From: Nodosilinea sp. FACHB-141
Lineage (GTDB): Bacteria > Cyanobacteriota > Cyanobacteriia > Phormidesmidales > Phormidesmidaceae
Length of the DNA stretch: 64,000 nt
Reading direction: 5' to 3'
Assembly (NCBI RefSeq): GCF_014696135.1
Contig: NZ_JACJPP010000007.1
Span: 248,001 to 312,000, forward strand
The translations under genes and the position numbers were made by a program. Shown piece after piece: positions 1 through 9,364 of this stretch (the first letter of the stretch is position 1; each line of letters starts with the position of its first letter). A model generated the notes under the pieces. That model worked only from the letters and a program-made list of their open reading frames with translations, was not told the origin of the DNA and searched no databases.

Positions 1-7
1 GCATCCT

Positions 8-592
8 ATGACCACCCTGGATTTGCCCCTTGAACTCAACCTTGAGGCTGTTCATTTTACCGATGAGCAGTTTTACCAACTCTGCATTCACAACCCGGAG
101 ATGGCGATCGAGCAAAATGCCCAAGGAGTGTTGATCGTTATGCCCCCTGTTGGCGGTGAGAACGGCAATCAAGAAATGGAGGTTGGTGGTGAACTGTATC
201 TCTGGAATAAGCAAACCCAGCTTGGCAAAGTCTTTAGCTCGTCCACCGTTTTTCAGCTACCCGTGGGCAGCAAGCGATCGCCCGACGCTGCCTGGGTAGA
301 GCTATCCCGTTGGGAGGCGCTGACCCCAGAGCAGCGGCGTAGATTTCCTCCCATTGCGCCTGACTTTGTAATGGAAGTGCGATCGAGCACCGATAACCTG
401 GCGACTCTGCGTGAGAAGATGCAGGAATACATGGCTAGCGGTGTTCGTCTGGGCTGGCTGATTAATCCAAAGGATCAGCAGGTGGAAATCTATCGACCTG
501 GGCAGGAAGCGGAGGTGCGATCGCTACCTACTCAGCTCTCTGGAGAGTCCGTGCTGCCGGGCTTCGTCCTAGATGTTTCCCCGTTTGCTTAG
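8..592 (+). CDS. Uma2-family endonuclease-like protein (DUF820)
   Basis: A 194-residue protein of the Uma2/DUF820 family, a PD-(D/E)XK-fold group greatly expanded in cyanobacteria. Family hallmarks are visible: SPDAAW at residues 91-96, APDFVMEVRS at 117-126, and a downstream REKMQEYMASG segment at 135-145 supplying the lysine of the predicted D-ExK nuclease core (D119, E123, K137). The C-terminal LINPKDQQVEIYRPG stretch is also typical. Members are predicted nucleases, but the biological substrate is unknown and many copies may be selfish or regulatory. Only seven bases precede the ATG in this window, so upstream context is missing. The downstream neighbour ahcY is convergent. Family assignment is firm; function is inferred only. 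Confidence 0.88.
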   Translation: MTTLDLPLELNLEAVHFTDEQFYQLCIHNPEMAIEQNAQGVLIVMPPVGGENGNQEMEVGGELYLWNKQTQLGKVFSSSTVFQLPVGSKRSPDAAWVELSRWEALTPEQRRRFPPIAPDFVMEVRSSTDNLATLREKMQEYMASGVRLGWLINPKDQQVEIYRPGQEAEVRSLPTQLSGESVLPGFVLDVSPFA

Positions 593-651
593 CCGTTGGG
601 ATATTCTCATAGCCAGCCGACCCTCATAACACTTGCTTGCAGAGCCTTGTA

Positions 652-667
652 AGTGACAGGCGTCACA
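652..667. promoter_or_regulatory. Candidate CRP-family (SYCRP1-type) binding site
   Basis: AGTGA-CAGGCG-TCACA differs from the cAMP-receptor-protein consensus TGTGA-N6-TCACA at a single outer base. It lies 60 bases past the Uma2 stop, where no gene start is annotated nearby, so it is either fortuitous or the upstream element of an unannotated transcript. Confidence 0.35.
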
Positions 668-813
668 GTTCGCAAAACTCTTGAGGGCGGCTGCCCCTCA
701 AACAACCTGCCATGAAGATGCGGGTGCAAGGGATGACTCAGCCGTGCCCTTGAGGCATTCTAAGTACAGATAAGACGAGCTTCGCACTATAACTAACTCC
801 CTATTCTAAGCAG

Positions 814-837
814 CCCCCGGTGCCTCGGCATCGGGGG
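814..837 (+). terminator. Rho-independent-type hairpin
   Basis: An 11-pair GC-rich stem (CCCCCGGTGCC against its near-complement, one G-T pair) with a two-base loop, followed on the + strand by TTATTT. It would end + strand transcripts from the Uma2 side or from a hypothetical small RNA. Confidence 0.65.
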
Positions 838-849
838 TTATTTAATGGA

Positions 850-884
850 AAAGCCCCAGGATGCTCGCAGCGTCCTGGGGCTTT
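850..884. terminator. Bidirectional hairpin downstream of ahcY
   Basis: Perfect 12-base arms (AAAGCCCCAGGA and TCCTGGGGCTTT) around an 11-base spacer. Read on the minus strand the stem ends in CTTTT, suiting it to terminate ahcY, which ends about 125 bases upstream of it. Confidence 0.65.
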
Positions 885-935
885 AGTTAGGGAGACGATG
901 GCTTATACCAAATCCTGTTTGGTTACACCCGGTTT

Positions 936-964
936 GTAGGGGAATTGCACTGCAATGCCCCTAC
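936..964. repeat. Short palindromic repeat of the GTAGGGG...CCCCTAC type
   Basis: Inverted arms GTAGGGG and CCCCTAC enclose a second inverted pair ATTG/CAAT. Small dispersed palindromes with GTAGGGG ends are common between genes in cyanobacteria. It lies 45 bases past the ahcY stop and could also act as a transcription stop. Confidence 0.5.
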
Positions 965-1008
965 GAGATCCCTATTTTGAACCGGGGTTTCTCAGGGCGG
1001 ATTTCGTA

Positions 1009-2334
<1,326 letters not shown>

Positions 2335-2428
2335 CTAGCTTAACGGAATTTCACGCAGGGGACTGCCCCGATATTGTATAGGGGGTACTGTCGTAATGCT
2401 TTGGCAGGAATTTGTAGGGCCCCAGATC

Positions 2429-3217
2429 TCACGCCGGGTACTGACCCGATCGCACCTCCGTACAAAACTGCTGGGCAGCTTCAACGGCCTGCTGTCTGAG
2501 ATTGGCGTAGACCTTGGCAAAGGGTGGCTGCCAAGCCGAAAGTCCAAGAACGTCAGCGGTGACTAGCACCTGGCCATCGCAGTGCACCCCCGCGCCAATG
2601 CCAATGGTGGGAATGCGCAGCGCCTTGGTGATATCGCGAGCTAGCTCTACAGGAATGTGCTCTAAAACGATGGAAAACGCTCCGGCCTGCTCTAGGGCTT
2701 TGGCCTCTGCCAGGATGCGATCGGCCTCGGCCTCGGTTTTGCCCTGCTTGCGAAAACCGCCAAATTGGTTGATTGATTGGGGCGTTAGCCCCACGTGCCC
2801 CATTATCGGAATACCCCACTGCACCAGTCGGCGCACGGTTTCAACCATACCTTCGTGGCCGCCCTCCAATTTGACTGCCTGGGCTCCAGCCTCCTTGAGC
2901 ATTTGCCCTGCGGCGCGAATGGCGTCTTCAACGCTGGTCTGATAGCTGAGAAAGGGTAGATCGACCACCAGCAGTGCATTTTTAACCCCCCGCCGCACCG
3001 CCTTGGCGCAGATCAGCATGTCCTCTGTGGTTAGCGGTAGGGTAGTGTCGTAGCCTAATGCGACCATCGCCAACGAATCGCCCACCAGTACAATGTCGGC
3101 CCCGGCCTGGTCAACAATTTGCCCCGACATCACATCCCAGGCAGTGAGTACGGTAATGGGTTGGGCGGGTGTGCCCGTTTGCTTCCACCGCAAAATTCGA
3201 TCAACGCTAACGGCCAT
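2429..3217 (-). CDS. panB: 3-methyl-2-oxobutanoate hydroxymethyltransferase (ketopantoate hydroxymethyltransferase)
   Basis: A 262-residue PanB, which transfers a hydroxymethyl group from 5,10-methylene-tetrahydrofolate to 2-oxoisovalerate, the first committed step of pantothenate and CoA synthesis. The TIM-barrel signature is intact: LVGDSLAMV with metal ligand D47, VVDLPFLS with D86, KLEGG with E118, GHVGLTPQ (140-147), and the catalytic glutamate region [10 protein letters not shown] near residue 186. Length is normal for bacterial PanB. The gene lies upstream of ahcY on the same strand and is divergent from clpP, with a 130-base shared promoter region. panC is not in the window. Confidence 0.98.
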   Translation of the reverse strand: MAVSVDRILRWKQTGTPAQPITVLTAWDVMSGQIVDQAGADIVLVGDSLAMVALGYDTTLPLTTEDMLICAKAVRRGVKNALLVVDLPFLSYQTSVEDAIRAAGQMLKEAGAQAVKLEGGHEGMVETVRRLVQWGIPIMGHVGLTPQSINQFGGFRKQGKTEAEADRILAEAKALEQAGAFSIVLEHIPVELARDITKALRIPTIGIGAGVHCDGQVLVTADVLGLSAWQPPFAKVYANLRQQAVEAAQQFCTEVRSGQYPA

Positions 3218-3347
3218 GGCTGTGCCTGGAAAGGGATATGGTTGTCAGGATAACAAACCCTGATTCGGCTATCCCTCCAATCTGCCGCCCCTCTGAGCAA
3301 CACAACTCGCTAGAATCAGGTAAACCCGTACGAAGTGGCTTATCACG

Positions 3348-3953
3348 ATGATCCCAACCGTTATTGAGCAATCCGGGCGTGGCGAGCGCGCGTTTGACAT
3401 TTATTCCCGGCTTTTGCGAGAGCGTATTATCTTCCTCGGCCAAGAAGTTACCGCCGACTCGGCCAACCTGATTGTGGCCCAGATGCTGTTTCTTGAGGCC
3501 GAAGACCCCGACAAAGATATCTATCTCTACATCAACTCTCCTGGTGGGTCGGTGTCGGCGGGCCTGGGCATCTACGACACGATGAACCATATTCGGCCCC
3601 AGATCTGCACCATTTGCGTGGGCCTGGCGGCTAGCATGGGGGCGTTTTTGCTCACCGCAGGCGAAAAGGGCAAGCGCATGAGTCTGCCTAACTCCCGCAT
3701 TATGATCCACCAGCCCTTAGGTGGTGCTCAGGGCCAGGCTACCGATATTGAGATTCAGGCGAAGGAAATTCTTTACCTGAAGAAGCAGCTGAACGATGCG
3801 ATCGCCAAAAATACTGGTCAGCCCATCGATAAAATCGCCCAAGACACCGAGCGCGACTTCTTTATGAGCCCTCAAGAAGCTGTCGAGTACGGTCTCATTG
3901 ACCAGGTGATCGATCGCACCTCCGTTGGTTCTCGCCCCCTTACAGCGATGTAA
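3348..3953 (+). CDS. clpP: ATP-dependent Clp protease proteolytic subunit
   Basis: A 201-residue ClpP serine peptidase subunit that forms the tetradecameric barrel of the cytosolic Clp protease. The catalytic triad is present: S96 in [10 protein letters not shown]121 in RIMIHQP, and D170 in ERDFFMSP. This is therefore an active ClpP and not the inactive ClpR paralogue of cyanobacteria. The N-terminal [21 protein letters not shown] is the standard mature start, so little or no propeptide is predicted. Cyanobacteria carry several clpP copies; which one this is cannot be settled here, and no clpX or clpR lies next to it. A strong hairpin follows the stop codon. Confidence 0.96.
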   Translation: MIPTVIEQSGRGERAFDIYSRLLRERIIFLGQEVTADSANLIVAQMLFLEAEDPDKDIYLYINSPGGSVSAGLGIYDTMNHIRPQICTICVGLAASMGAFLLTAGEKGKRMSLPNSRIMIHQPLGGAQGQATDIEIQAKEILYLKKQLNDAIAKNTGQPIDKIAQDTERDFFMSPQEAVEYGLIDQVIDRTSVGSRPLTAM

Positions 3954-3959
3954 AACCTT

Positions 3960-3992
3960 CTAACTTCCAGGGCTTGATGCCTTGGAAGTTAG
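3960..3992. terminator. Bidirectional terminator between clpP and the convergent hypothetical gene
   Basis: A 14-pair stem (CTAACTTCCAGGGC with GCCTTGGAAGTTAG, one G-T pair) with loop TTGAT. Its right arm includes the stop codon of the minus-strand gene ending at 3989. Confidence 0.7.
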
Positions 3993-4744
3993 GCTCTGCC
4001 CTGCGGGGATTGGGTTTCTAAGAACAGCAAGAACTCCAGCAGTTCGTCGTCGGTGAGGTCGTGGCGCGATAACTTGCCGTAGGTCTTCTTCAAAAACTCA
4101 CGCCCCTGGGCAACGCTCCAGCCTAACCGCTGGAGCTCTACGTCGGTTTGGGCAATGATGTCCGATAAATCGACCGCTGCCGGTTCTGCGCCCAGATCCA
4201 CAACCTCGTTAGCCGGGGCCTCGATGGTATCGGGCAGATCTGCCTGGAACAGAGTGATCTGGGGGGGCAGGGCTGGAGTTGCCACGGTCGCTAGGGGCAG
4301 CTCAGTAGCCGGTTGCTCTGGGATATTTCCCTGGTCTAAAACGGGGGGAACTAGGCTGAGCGGCGGTGGGGCGAGTTCTGGATGAGTTGTTGGCAGGGGC
4401 TCAACCTTGGGCTGTTCCGGAGGGGCGATCGCCTCTAGGTTGGCTAAGCCCTGACTGAGATTGGCGATCGCTGGTTCAGGCGCCTCAACCCTATCGACCT
4501 CTATAGGAAGGGGTAGGTTGGGCAGTTCAACCGTTAAGCCCAGGCGCTCTAGGGCGCGGGTAGTGGCTATATCTTCGGCCATCTCTAGGGCAGTGTTTGC
4601 CCCCAGCCCGCTGGCCAGAATTAGGTTGTCTACTCCAGCGTAGACCCGCACAACGTAGATTCCGTCGTGAATGGTGAGCAAATCTGACGTCAGGCTGCCC
4701 TGGGGATACTGGTGGCGAAATTGCGTCAGCAGTGAACTTAGCAC
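3989..4744 (-). CDS. Hypothetical protein, two-domain with proline-rich linker
   Basis: A 251-residue soluble protein I do not recognise by name. Residues about 1-75 form a compact domain containing LLTIHDGIYVVRVYAG and TALEMAEDIATTRALERLG, compatible with a short alpha/beta fold. Residues about 80-185 are a Pro/Ala/Leu-rich, low-complexity linker. The C-terminal 60 residues form a helical unit around LGWSVAQGREFLKKTYGK and LTDDELLEFLLFLE, a motif I associate with several cyanobacterial hypothetical proteins. No signal peptide, membrane segment or catalytic motif is evident. It is convergent with clpP and shares its terminator. The architecture suggests a protein-interaction or nucleic-acid-associated role, but this is a guess. 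Confidence 0.7.
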   Translation of the reverse strand: MLSSLLTQFRHQYPQGSLTSDLLTIHDGIYVVRVYAGVDNLILASGLGANTALEMAEDIATTRALERLGLTVELPNLPLPIEVDRVEAPEPAIANLSQGLANLEAIAPPEQPKVEPLPTTHPELAPPPLSLVPPVLDQGNIPEQPATELPLATVATPALPPQITLFQADLPDTIEAPANEVVDLGAEPAAVDLSDIIAQTDVELQRLGWSVAQGREFLKKTYGKLSRHDLTDDELLEFLLFLETQSPQGRA

Positions 4745-4951
4745 TCAGTCGGTCTCCCCTGCGGGTGGATGGTAACCGTACTATTCTAAGGAAGTAGGGC
4801 ACGTTAGACTGAAGCCATTGTGACGCTGGCCTGCTTGAGGGCGGCGAGGGACTTCCCTCAATGGCGTGCGACCATGGGTCAGGCCGGCTGACAAGCCGGT
4901 GCTTATACCCTGAATATTTTAATTGCTACTCTAGGCGGCTGAACTGAGCTA

Positions 4952-5767
4952 ATGCTAGACCGATTACTCGATATCTCTAATAACTTTGGGGTCGATACCC
5001 TACTGCTGCTGCCGGTGCTGATTGCCCTGGAAGCGGTGCTGTCGGCCGACAACGCGATCGCCCTAGCGGCGATCGCTCAAGGCTTAGAGAGTGAAACCAT
5101 GCAGCGCCGGGCGCTCAACTTTGGGTTGCTGATCGCTTTCGTTTTGCGGGTTGGGCTAATTTTGACGGCGGGTTGGGTGCTTCAGTTCTGGCAGTTTGAA
5201 GTGATGGGAGCGGCCTACCTGCTGTGGCTCGTGTACAAGCACTTCACCGCTGCAACCGACGACGCAGACCAGCACCATGCCCCGAGATTTGCCACTGTTC
5301 TGCAGGCGATTCCGGTGATTGCCTTCACCGATCTAGCCTTTTCACTCGATAGCGTCACTACCGCCCTGGCTTTATCCAAGGATGTAGTGGTAATTTTGCT
5401 GGGCGGCACCATCGGCATCATCACCCTGCGGTTTATGGCAGGGCTGTTCATTCGCTGGCTCGAGGAGTTTGAACATTTAGAAGACGCGGGCTTTATCACC
5501 GTGGCCTTTGTGGGCGTTCGTCTGCTGGTGCGGGTGATTGACTCCAATTTAGTACCCCCAGAGTGGACGATGGTGCTGGTGATTGCCCTCGTGTTTGCCT
5601 GGGGCTTTTCGAAGCGCGTCGAAGAGAGTGCCAGCGTTGAATCAGCTCATTTAGGCAATGGCAAAGTGTCCACTGTCTCTGAATTAGAGGCCCAGGGCAA
5701 TGTTCCTGCGGAAGCTGCCTCCAATCAGGAAAAGGCCACCCCGGCACTCCCCCTCCAGCAAGACTAA
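4952..5767 (+). CDS. TerC-family integral membrane protein
   Basis: A 271-residue multi-pass membrane protein of the TerC family. The family signature appears twice: ALEAVLSADNAIALAAIA (26-43) and a second FSLDSVTTALALS segment near residues 128-140, whose acidic residues sit inside membrane helices and are thought to coordinate metal ions. Roughly seven hydrophobic helices cover residues 15-225, followed by a polar cytoplasmic tail of about 45 residues rich in Ala, Glu and Ser. TerC proteins are linked to metal (Mn) efflux and tellurite resistance; plant and cyanobacterial members assist thylakoid membrane protein insertion. The exact substrate is not predictable. It is convergent with the sulfurtransferase at 5797. 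Confidence 0.88.
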   Translation: MLDRLLDISNNFGVDTLLLLPVLIALEAVLSADNAIALAAIAQGLESETMQRRALNFGLLIAFVLRVGLILTAGWVLQFWQFEVMGAAYLLWLVYKHFTAATDDADQHHAPRFATVLQAIPVIAFTDLAFSLDSVTTALALSKDVVVILLGGTIGIITLRFMAGLFIRWLEEFEHLEDAGFITVAFVGVRLLVRVIDSNLVPPEWTMVLVIALVFAWGFSKRVEESASVESAHLGNGKVSTVSELEAQGNVPAEAASNQEKATPALPLQQD

Positions 5768-5773
5768 AAAGCC

Positions 5774-5806
5774 CTATCGTTAGCCGCACCAAGCCGCTAG
5801 AGATAG
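5774..5806. terminator. Hairpin between TerC-like gene and sulfurtransferase
   Basis: Interrupted stem CTATC-gt-TAGC pairing with GCTA-ga-GATAG, covering the gap and the stop codon of the convergent gene. Moderately strong, with no long T-run. Confidence 0.45.
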
Positions 5807-6621
5807 GAGCACCAGTCGCTCCAGCCGCCGGGGTAGAGCTTAGCCATGGGCCGACCCGTCACGGTTTGAGCCAGCAGGTTGACGCAGGCCGTCACCCCTG
5901 AGCCGCAGTAAACGATCACCTCCTCGGCATCGTTCAAACCGGCCCAGTGTTGGCTTAGCTCATCGGCGGGTTTCATGTGCCCGTTCTCGGCAGAAACATC
6001 TTGCCAAAAGTAGTTCACCGCGCCAGGAATGCTGCCTGCTACTGGGTCAATGGGTTCGACCTCACCCCGATAGCGATCGGGCGATCGCGCATCGATCAGC
6101 AGCGTTCCCTCCTGGCGATCGCGCACCGTCTCAATATCGACAATCCAATCTTGGCGCGGTGCGGGCACAAAGTTTCCCGAGCGAGGTGCAGGGATCTCAG
6201 TACTGGTGGGATAGCCACCCTCTACCCAGCCTGACCAACCGCCGTCGAGTACGGCTACATTGTCGTGGCCCAGGTAGCGCAGCAGCCACCAGAGGCGCGA
6301 GGCAAAGGCAAAGCGGCTATCGTCATAGGCCACGACCAGAGTGGGCTCTGGACTGTTAGACTCTACCCCTATCGCCGTAAGCCGCTGGCTGAAAGTGTCC
6401 CAATTGGGCAGCGGGTGGCGACCCCCGTGACGCTGCACCGGGCTCGATAGATCTCGGTTGAGGTCGAGGTACCAAGCTCCAGGAATGTGGCCAGCGGCAT
6501 ACTGCTGCTGCCCCTGCTCGGCATCGGCTAGGGCAAAGCGGCAGTCGGCGACCACAACTTTTGGGTCACTTAGGTGTTGGGTTAGCCAATCGGCAGTTAC
6601 TAGATCGCGAGGATAGGTCAT
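5797..6621 (-). CDS. Sulfurtransferase, two rhodanese domains (3-mercaptopyruvate type)
   Basis: A 274-residue tandem rhodanese enzyme. The N-terminal domain (about 8-130) has lost the catalytic cysteine but keeps AGHIPGAWYLDL. The C-terminal domain (about 160-270) carries the active loop CGSGVTA with nucleophile C239. CGSGVTA matches 3-mercaptopyruvate sulfurtransferases, whereas thiosulfate sulfurtransferases usually have CRKGVTA, so mercaptopyruvate (or a broad range) is the likelier sulfur donor. SIPGAVNYFW precedes the loop and YPGGWSDW follows it, as in the family. It probably works in the cytosol in cysteine catabolism and persulfide supply. Upstream, 213 bases separate it from the divergent HdeD-like gene. 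Confidence 0.93.
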   Translation of the reverse strand: MTYPRDLVTADWLTQHLSDPKVVVADCRFALADAEQGQQQYAAGHIPGAWYLDLNRDLSSPVQRHGGRHPLPNWDTFSQRLTAIGVESNSPEPTLVVAYDDSRFAFASRLWWLLRYLGHDNVAVLDGGWSGWVEGGYPTSTEIPAPRSGNFVPAPRQDWIVDIETVRDRQEGTLLIDARSPDRYRGEVEPIDPVAGSIPGAVNYFWQDVSAENGHMKPADELSQHWAGLNDAEEVIVYCGSGVTACVNLLAQTVTGRPMAKLYPGGWSDWCSYL

Positions 6622-6834
6622 AGATTAGATGAACGGGATAGCCTGAGGGGTTAAAGTCTGGTCTAGCGAGAGATGGCGGTGCATCGTAGAAGTAGGGTAT
6701 AAGGTTGCTGAACTGGCAACATTAGTCGTCGTGGGACCTATTGGTGCGGAATGCGGGCGATACGAGATGTGGGTGTTCAAATAGAGTACAGTCAACCTTT
6801 TTAACCAGCAGATCCTATTTAACGAGGCGCTGTT

Positions 6835-7389
6835 ATGACTATGGACACTCAACCGAGTACTGAGACTAAAACAGCAACGGGCTGGGTCATGGCCCTCAGT
6901 ATAGGCCTGATTATTTTGGGGATTTTGGCAATTTTGATGCCTGCGATCGCCGCTGCTGTTTTCACCTCCGCCCTAGGGTGGATAGCCGTAGTCAGCGGAA
7001 TTTTGCAGATTTTACAGGCGTTTCAGGCCCAAGCGATTAGAGCGCTGTGGTTGAGCTTAGGGGTGGGCGTGTTCTACCTCGTAGCGGGACTCTATATTTT
7101 ATTTAACCTGTCCAAAGCGACGGCGGCACTGACATTAGCCTTTGGTCTGCTGTTTATTGCCGAGGGCATTTTTACCATCGTCATGGCGTTTACCTACCGG
7201 GCTGGGCGCACCATGTCGTGGTTTGTGGCTATCAATGGAATTATCACGCTGATTCTGGGGATCTTGGTCATTAATCGCTGGCCGTTTGGCTCGCTTTGGC
7301 TAATTGGCTTTTATGTTGGCGTTAGCCTATTGTTTAGCGGGGCTTCGCTGCTCGGGGCAGCGGTGGCCGCCCGTAGGGAAGTTGCCTAG
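6835..7389 (+). CDS. HdeD-family (DUF308) membrane protein
   Basis: A 184-residue protein that is almost entirely hydrophobic, with about six transmembrane helices arranged as repeated DUF308 units (for example LIILGILAILMPAIAAAVF and TLILGILVINRWPFGS). The first 18 residues are polar and cytoplasmic. The family includes enterobacterial HdeD, tied to acid resistance at high cell density; in cyanobacteria these proteins are often stress-induced, but the molecular activity is unknown. The hydrolase gene begins 8 bases after the stop, so the two are probably co-transcribed. ATG at 6835 is chosen; a second ATG two codons later is equally possible. Confidence 0.85.
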   Translation: MTMDTQPSTETKTATGWVMALSIGLIILGILAILMPAIAAAVFTSALGWIAVVSGILQILQAFQAQAIRALWLSLGVGVFYLVAGLYILFNLSKATAALTLAFGLLFIAEGIFTIVMAFTYRAGRTMSWFVAINGIITLILGILVINRWPFGSLWLIGFYVGVSLLFSGASLLGAAVAARREVA

Positions 7390-7397
7390 GACCGTCC

Positions 7398-8291
7398 ATG
7401 CCCGGAGACTACATTCTCTTTGCTCAGCACGGCTGGGCCGACACCAACCAGTCAATGATGACCCTGGCGGAGCAGCTGGCGGGCGATCGCGCGCAAATTG
7501 TGGCTCCCTGCCTCAACTACGCCATGACCTGGCTGCGGATTTCTCCCCTGGTCGATGAGGTCGATGCCCTGGCCACGGCGACCCTGGCGCGACAGCCCGA
7601 TCTACTGGTCCGAATTGTGGGCCACTCGATGGGCGGCTTGATTTGGCTAGAGGTGCTCAATCGCCATCCAGACTGGTGGCCCAGGGTGGAATTTTTGACG
7701 TTGGTAGGCTCCCCTGTGGGTGGGGCCGACCTGGGCCGCCTTCTTGATCCGCTAAAGCTGGGAGTCGGCATTGCCGCTGACCTGGGGCGCGATCGCCGCC
7801 CCCTAGCCGCCCGCATCGCTGCTGCCATCACCACCCTATCGATCGCAGGCGATGTGGATCGGGGCAGCGATGGCACCATCACCATTGAAAGTACGCGGGT
7901 GCCCAACGGGCAATTTGTCTGTCTAGGGGGCATCAGCCACGCGGCCCTGCGCTGTCACCCACGCGTGGTGGAGCAGATTCAACAGTTTTGGAAGGGCGAC
8001 AGCTTGAGTGCGCTGCTATTGCCCCATCCCCTGGTGGAGCAGCTGCGTCAAATCCCTGGTATGACCGACGCCCACCAGCGCGATTTTGCCCGCGCCACCC
8101 TTTGGCACACGTTCGCCGACGGCACCAATATTCGCCTGTGGCTCAGCCCCTTTGGCATTCACCACGTATTTTTGGCCTCTGCTGAGGATGAATGCCTGTA
8201 CTCGGGCTATGTGGGTTGGCTGCACAGCGGGGAGCTGTGGCACAGCCTGGGGGCGCTGCGAACAGACGCCAAACTATCCCGAAGTTGGTGA
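7398..8291 (+). CDS. Alpha/beta hydrolase, lipase/esterase-like
   Basis: A 297-residue serine hydrolase of the alpha/beta fold. The nucleophile elbow is GHSMGG (75-80, S77), preceded by a strand ending LLVRIV. A candidate catalytic histidine lies in GGISHAALRCHP and an acidic residue in the GDVDRGSDGTI loop. VGSPVGGADLG resembles the region after the elbow in lipase-like proteins acting on acyl esters. The last 100 residues, including RQIPGMTDAHQRDFARATL, form an extra C-terminal domain of unknown role. No signal peptide is seen, so it is probably cytosolic. It is tightly linked to the upstream HdeD-like gene, and its 3' end overlaps the convergent gene at 8274 by 18 bases. Confidence 0.8.
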   Translation: MPGDYILFAQHGWADTNQSMMTLAEQLAGDRAQIVAPCLNYAMTWLRISPLVDEVDALATATLARQPDLLVRIVGHSMGGLIWLEVLNRHPDWWPRVEFLTLVGSPVGGADLGRLLDPLKLGVGIAADLGRDRRPLAARIAAAITTLSIAGDVDRGSDGTITIESTRVPNGQFVCLGGISHAALRCHPRVVEQIQQFWKGDSLSALLLPHPLVEQLRQIPGMTDAHQRDFARATLWHTFADGTNIRLWLSPFGIHHVFLASAEDECLYSGYVGWLHSGELWHSLGALRTDAKLSRSW

Positions 8292-9254
8292 GTTGGTGGG
8301 CAGCCGGTCGCCCGGCCGGCGGGTGGAGGTCAGCGGACTGGAGATGGAGAGGCCATCCTCACTGACCAGGCCAGTGGTGACATCGACGCTGCCCTCGCGC
8401 TTGCGGTGTCGGTACTGCTCGACAGCGGCGTCAACCTGGTCAGCGATCGCCCAGGCAGCCTTTGAGGGGGGCGGCGACTGCTGCAAAATATTCAGCTGAA
8501 AATAGACCTGCTCAATCAGCAGTCTTTCATCAATCACGCTGAGCTGAGTGTCGATGTTGAAATCGACCTGGTTTTTTAGCACCGCGCTCAGAGCCGCAGC
8601 AATCAGGTCGGCTCCGATGTTGATCAGGGTTGGGGCTTGACTTTTGACGTAAGCGGTCACGGTTTCGCCTACCGCCTCGGCCATCGGTCGCTGGGCTAGG
8701 GCAGTGGCTAGGGTTTCGGCGATCGCGAAGTAGGCAGGGTCAATGGTGGCGGCGATCGCTCCACTGGCATTAAAGGACTGCACCAGCTGGCTGATCAGAC
8801 CCAAGGCTTCTGCACGGGTCAGGGGCCGAGGGTCGGCAATTGCCTTGCCTAGCAGCGGCATGACAGCGGTGACTATTGTCCTTAGAGCTTCTGGAGCGAG
8901 ATCGGGCCTATAGCGCTGCACGTAGGCAGTGAGAATATTCTGTGCCTCTTGCTCCAGACGCTGCTGCCAGCGGTGGGTTTCTTTAGCTAAGGCACTGGTA
9001 GCGCGATCGACAATGGCATTTTTGAGATCATCGGCGGTGAGACCGTCGAGTACCTGTTGAGCCACGACGTCGATCAGAGCGGCGGGCTCTTCGGGCAGAT
9101 ATAGCCGTAACAGGGTGCCAAGCAGGCCCTGCACCTGCTCGGGAGAATTGGGTAACCCATAGAGTCGTCCGTAGGCGCTGAAACCGCTAATCAGCGTTGC
9201 GGTCACCTCGGGGTTACGGGAAGCAGAGGTCAGATCCTCAGGCGGCATTGTCAA
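8274..9254 (-). CDS. Hypothetical all-helical protein
   Basis: A 326-residue protein with no recognised family. It is strongly helical and Ala/Leu/Gln-rich from about residue 20 to 285, with repeating amphipathic segments such as AQNILTAYVQRYRPDLAPEAL and ETVTAYVKSQAPTLINIG that suggest a helical repeat or bundle. The last 40 residues are polar and probably disordered (Ser/Thr/Arg/Pro). No signal sequence, membrane helix or catalytic motif is obvious, although the LINIGADLIAAALSAVL segment is hydrophobic enough to be membrane-associated. The reading frame is clean, with few rare features. Its 3' end overlaps the hydrolase gene by 18 bases on the opposite strand. Confidence 0.7.
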   Translation of the reverse strand: MTMPPEDLTSASRNPEVTATLISGFSAYGRLYGLPNSPEQVQGLLGTLLRLYLPEEPAALIDVVAQQVLDGLTADDLKNAIVDRATSALAKETHRWQQRLEQEAQNILTAYVQRYRPDLAPEALRTIVTAVMPLLGKAIADPRPLTRAEALGLISQLVQSFNASGAIAATIDPAYFAIAETLATALAQRPMAEAVGETVTAYVKSQAPTLINIGADLIAAALSAVLKNQVDFNIDTQLSVIDERLLIEQVYFQLNILQQSPPPSKAAWAIADQVDAAVEQYRHRKREGSVDVTTGLVSEDGLSISSPLTSTRRPGDRLPTNSPTSG

Positions 9255-9364
9255 CCTCCTCGGGGGGAGTGAAGGGACTATCGACTATTGCCTAGGCACC
9301 TTTCCCAATCCTAATTGCAGATCGGCCCGGGCCGCTTCACCTCTGCGGGTAATCTACAGGCGTG

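Larger units (their letters stand above)
593..1008. other. Gene-free convergent interval with hairpins and a CRP-like palindrome
   Basis: A 416-base interval between two convergent 3' ends. It holds a 16-base AGTGA-N6-TCACA palindrome (652-667), two strong hairpins at 814-837 and 850-884, and a small palindromic repeat at 936-964. No convincing protein frame was found on either strand. The stretch from about 670 to 838 could be a small RNA gene on the + strand ending at the first hairpin, but no clear -10 box supports this. Confidence 0.6.
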
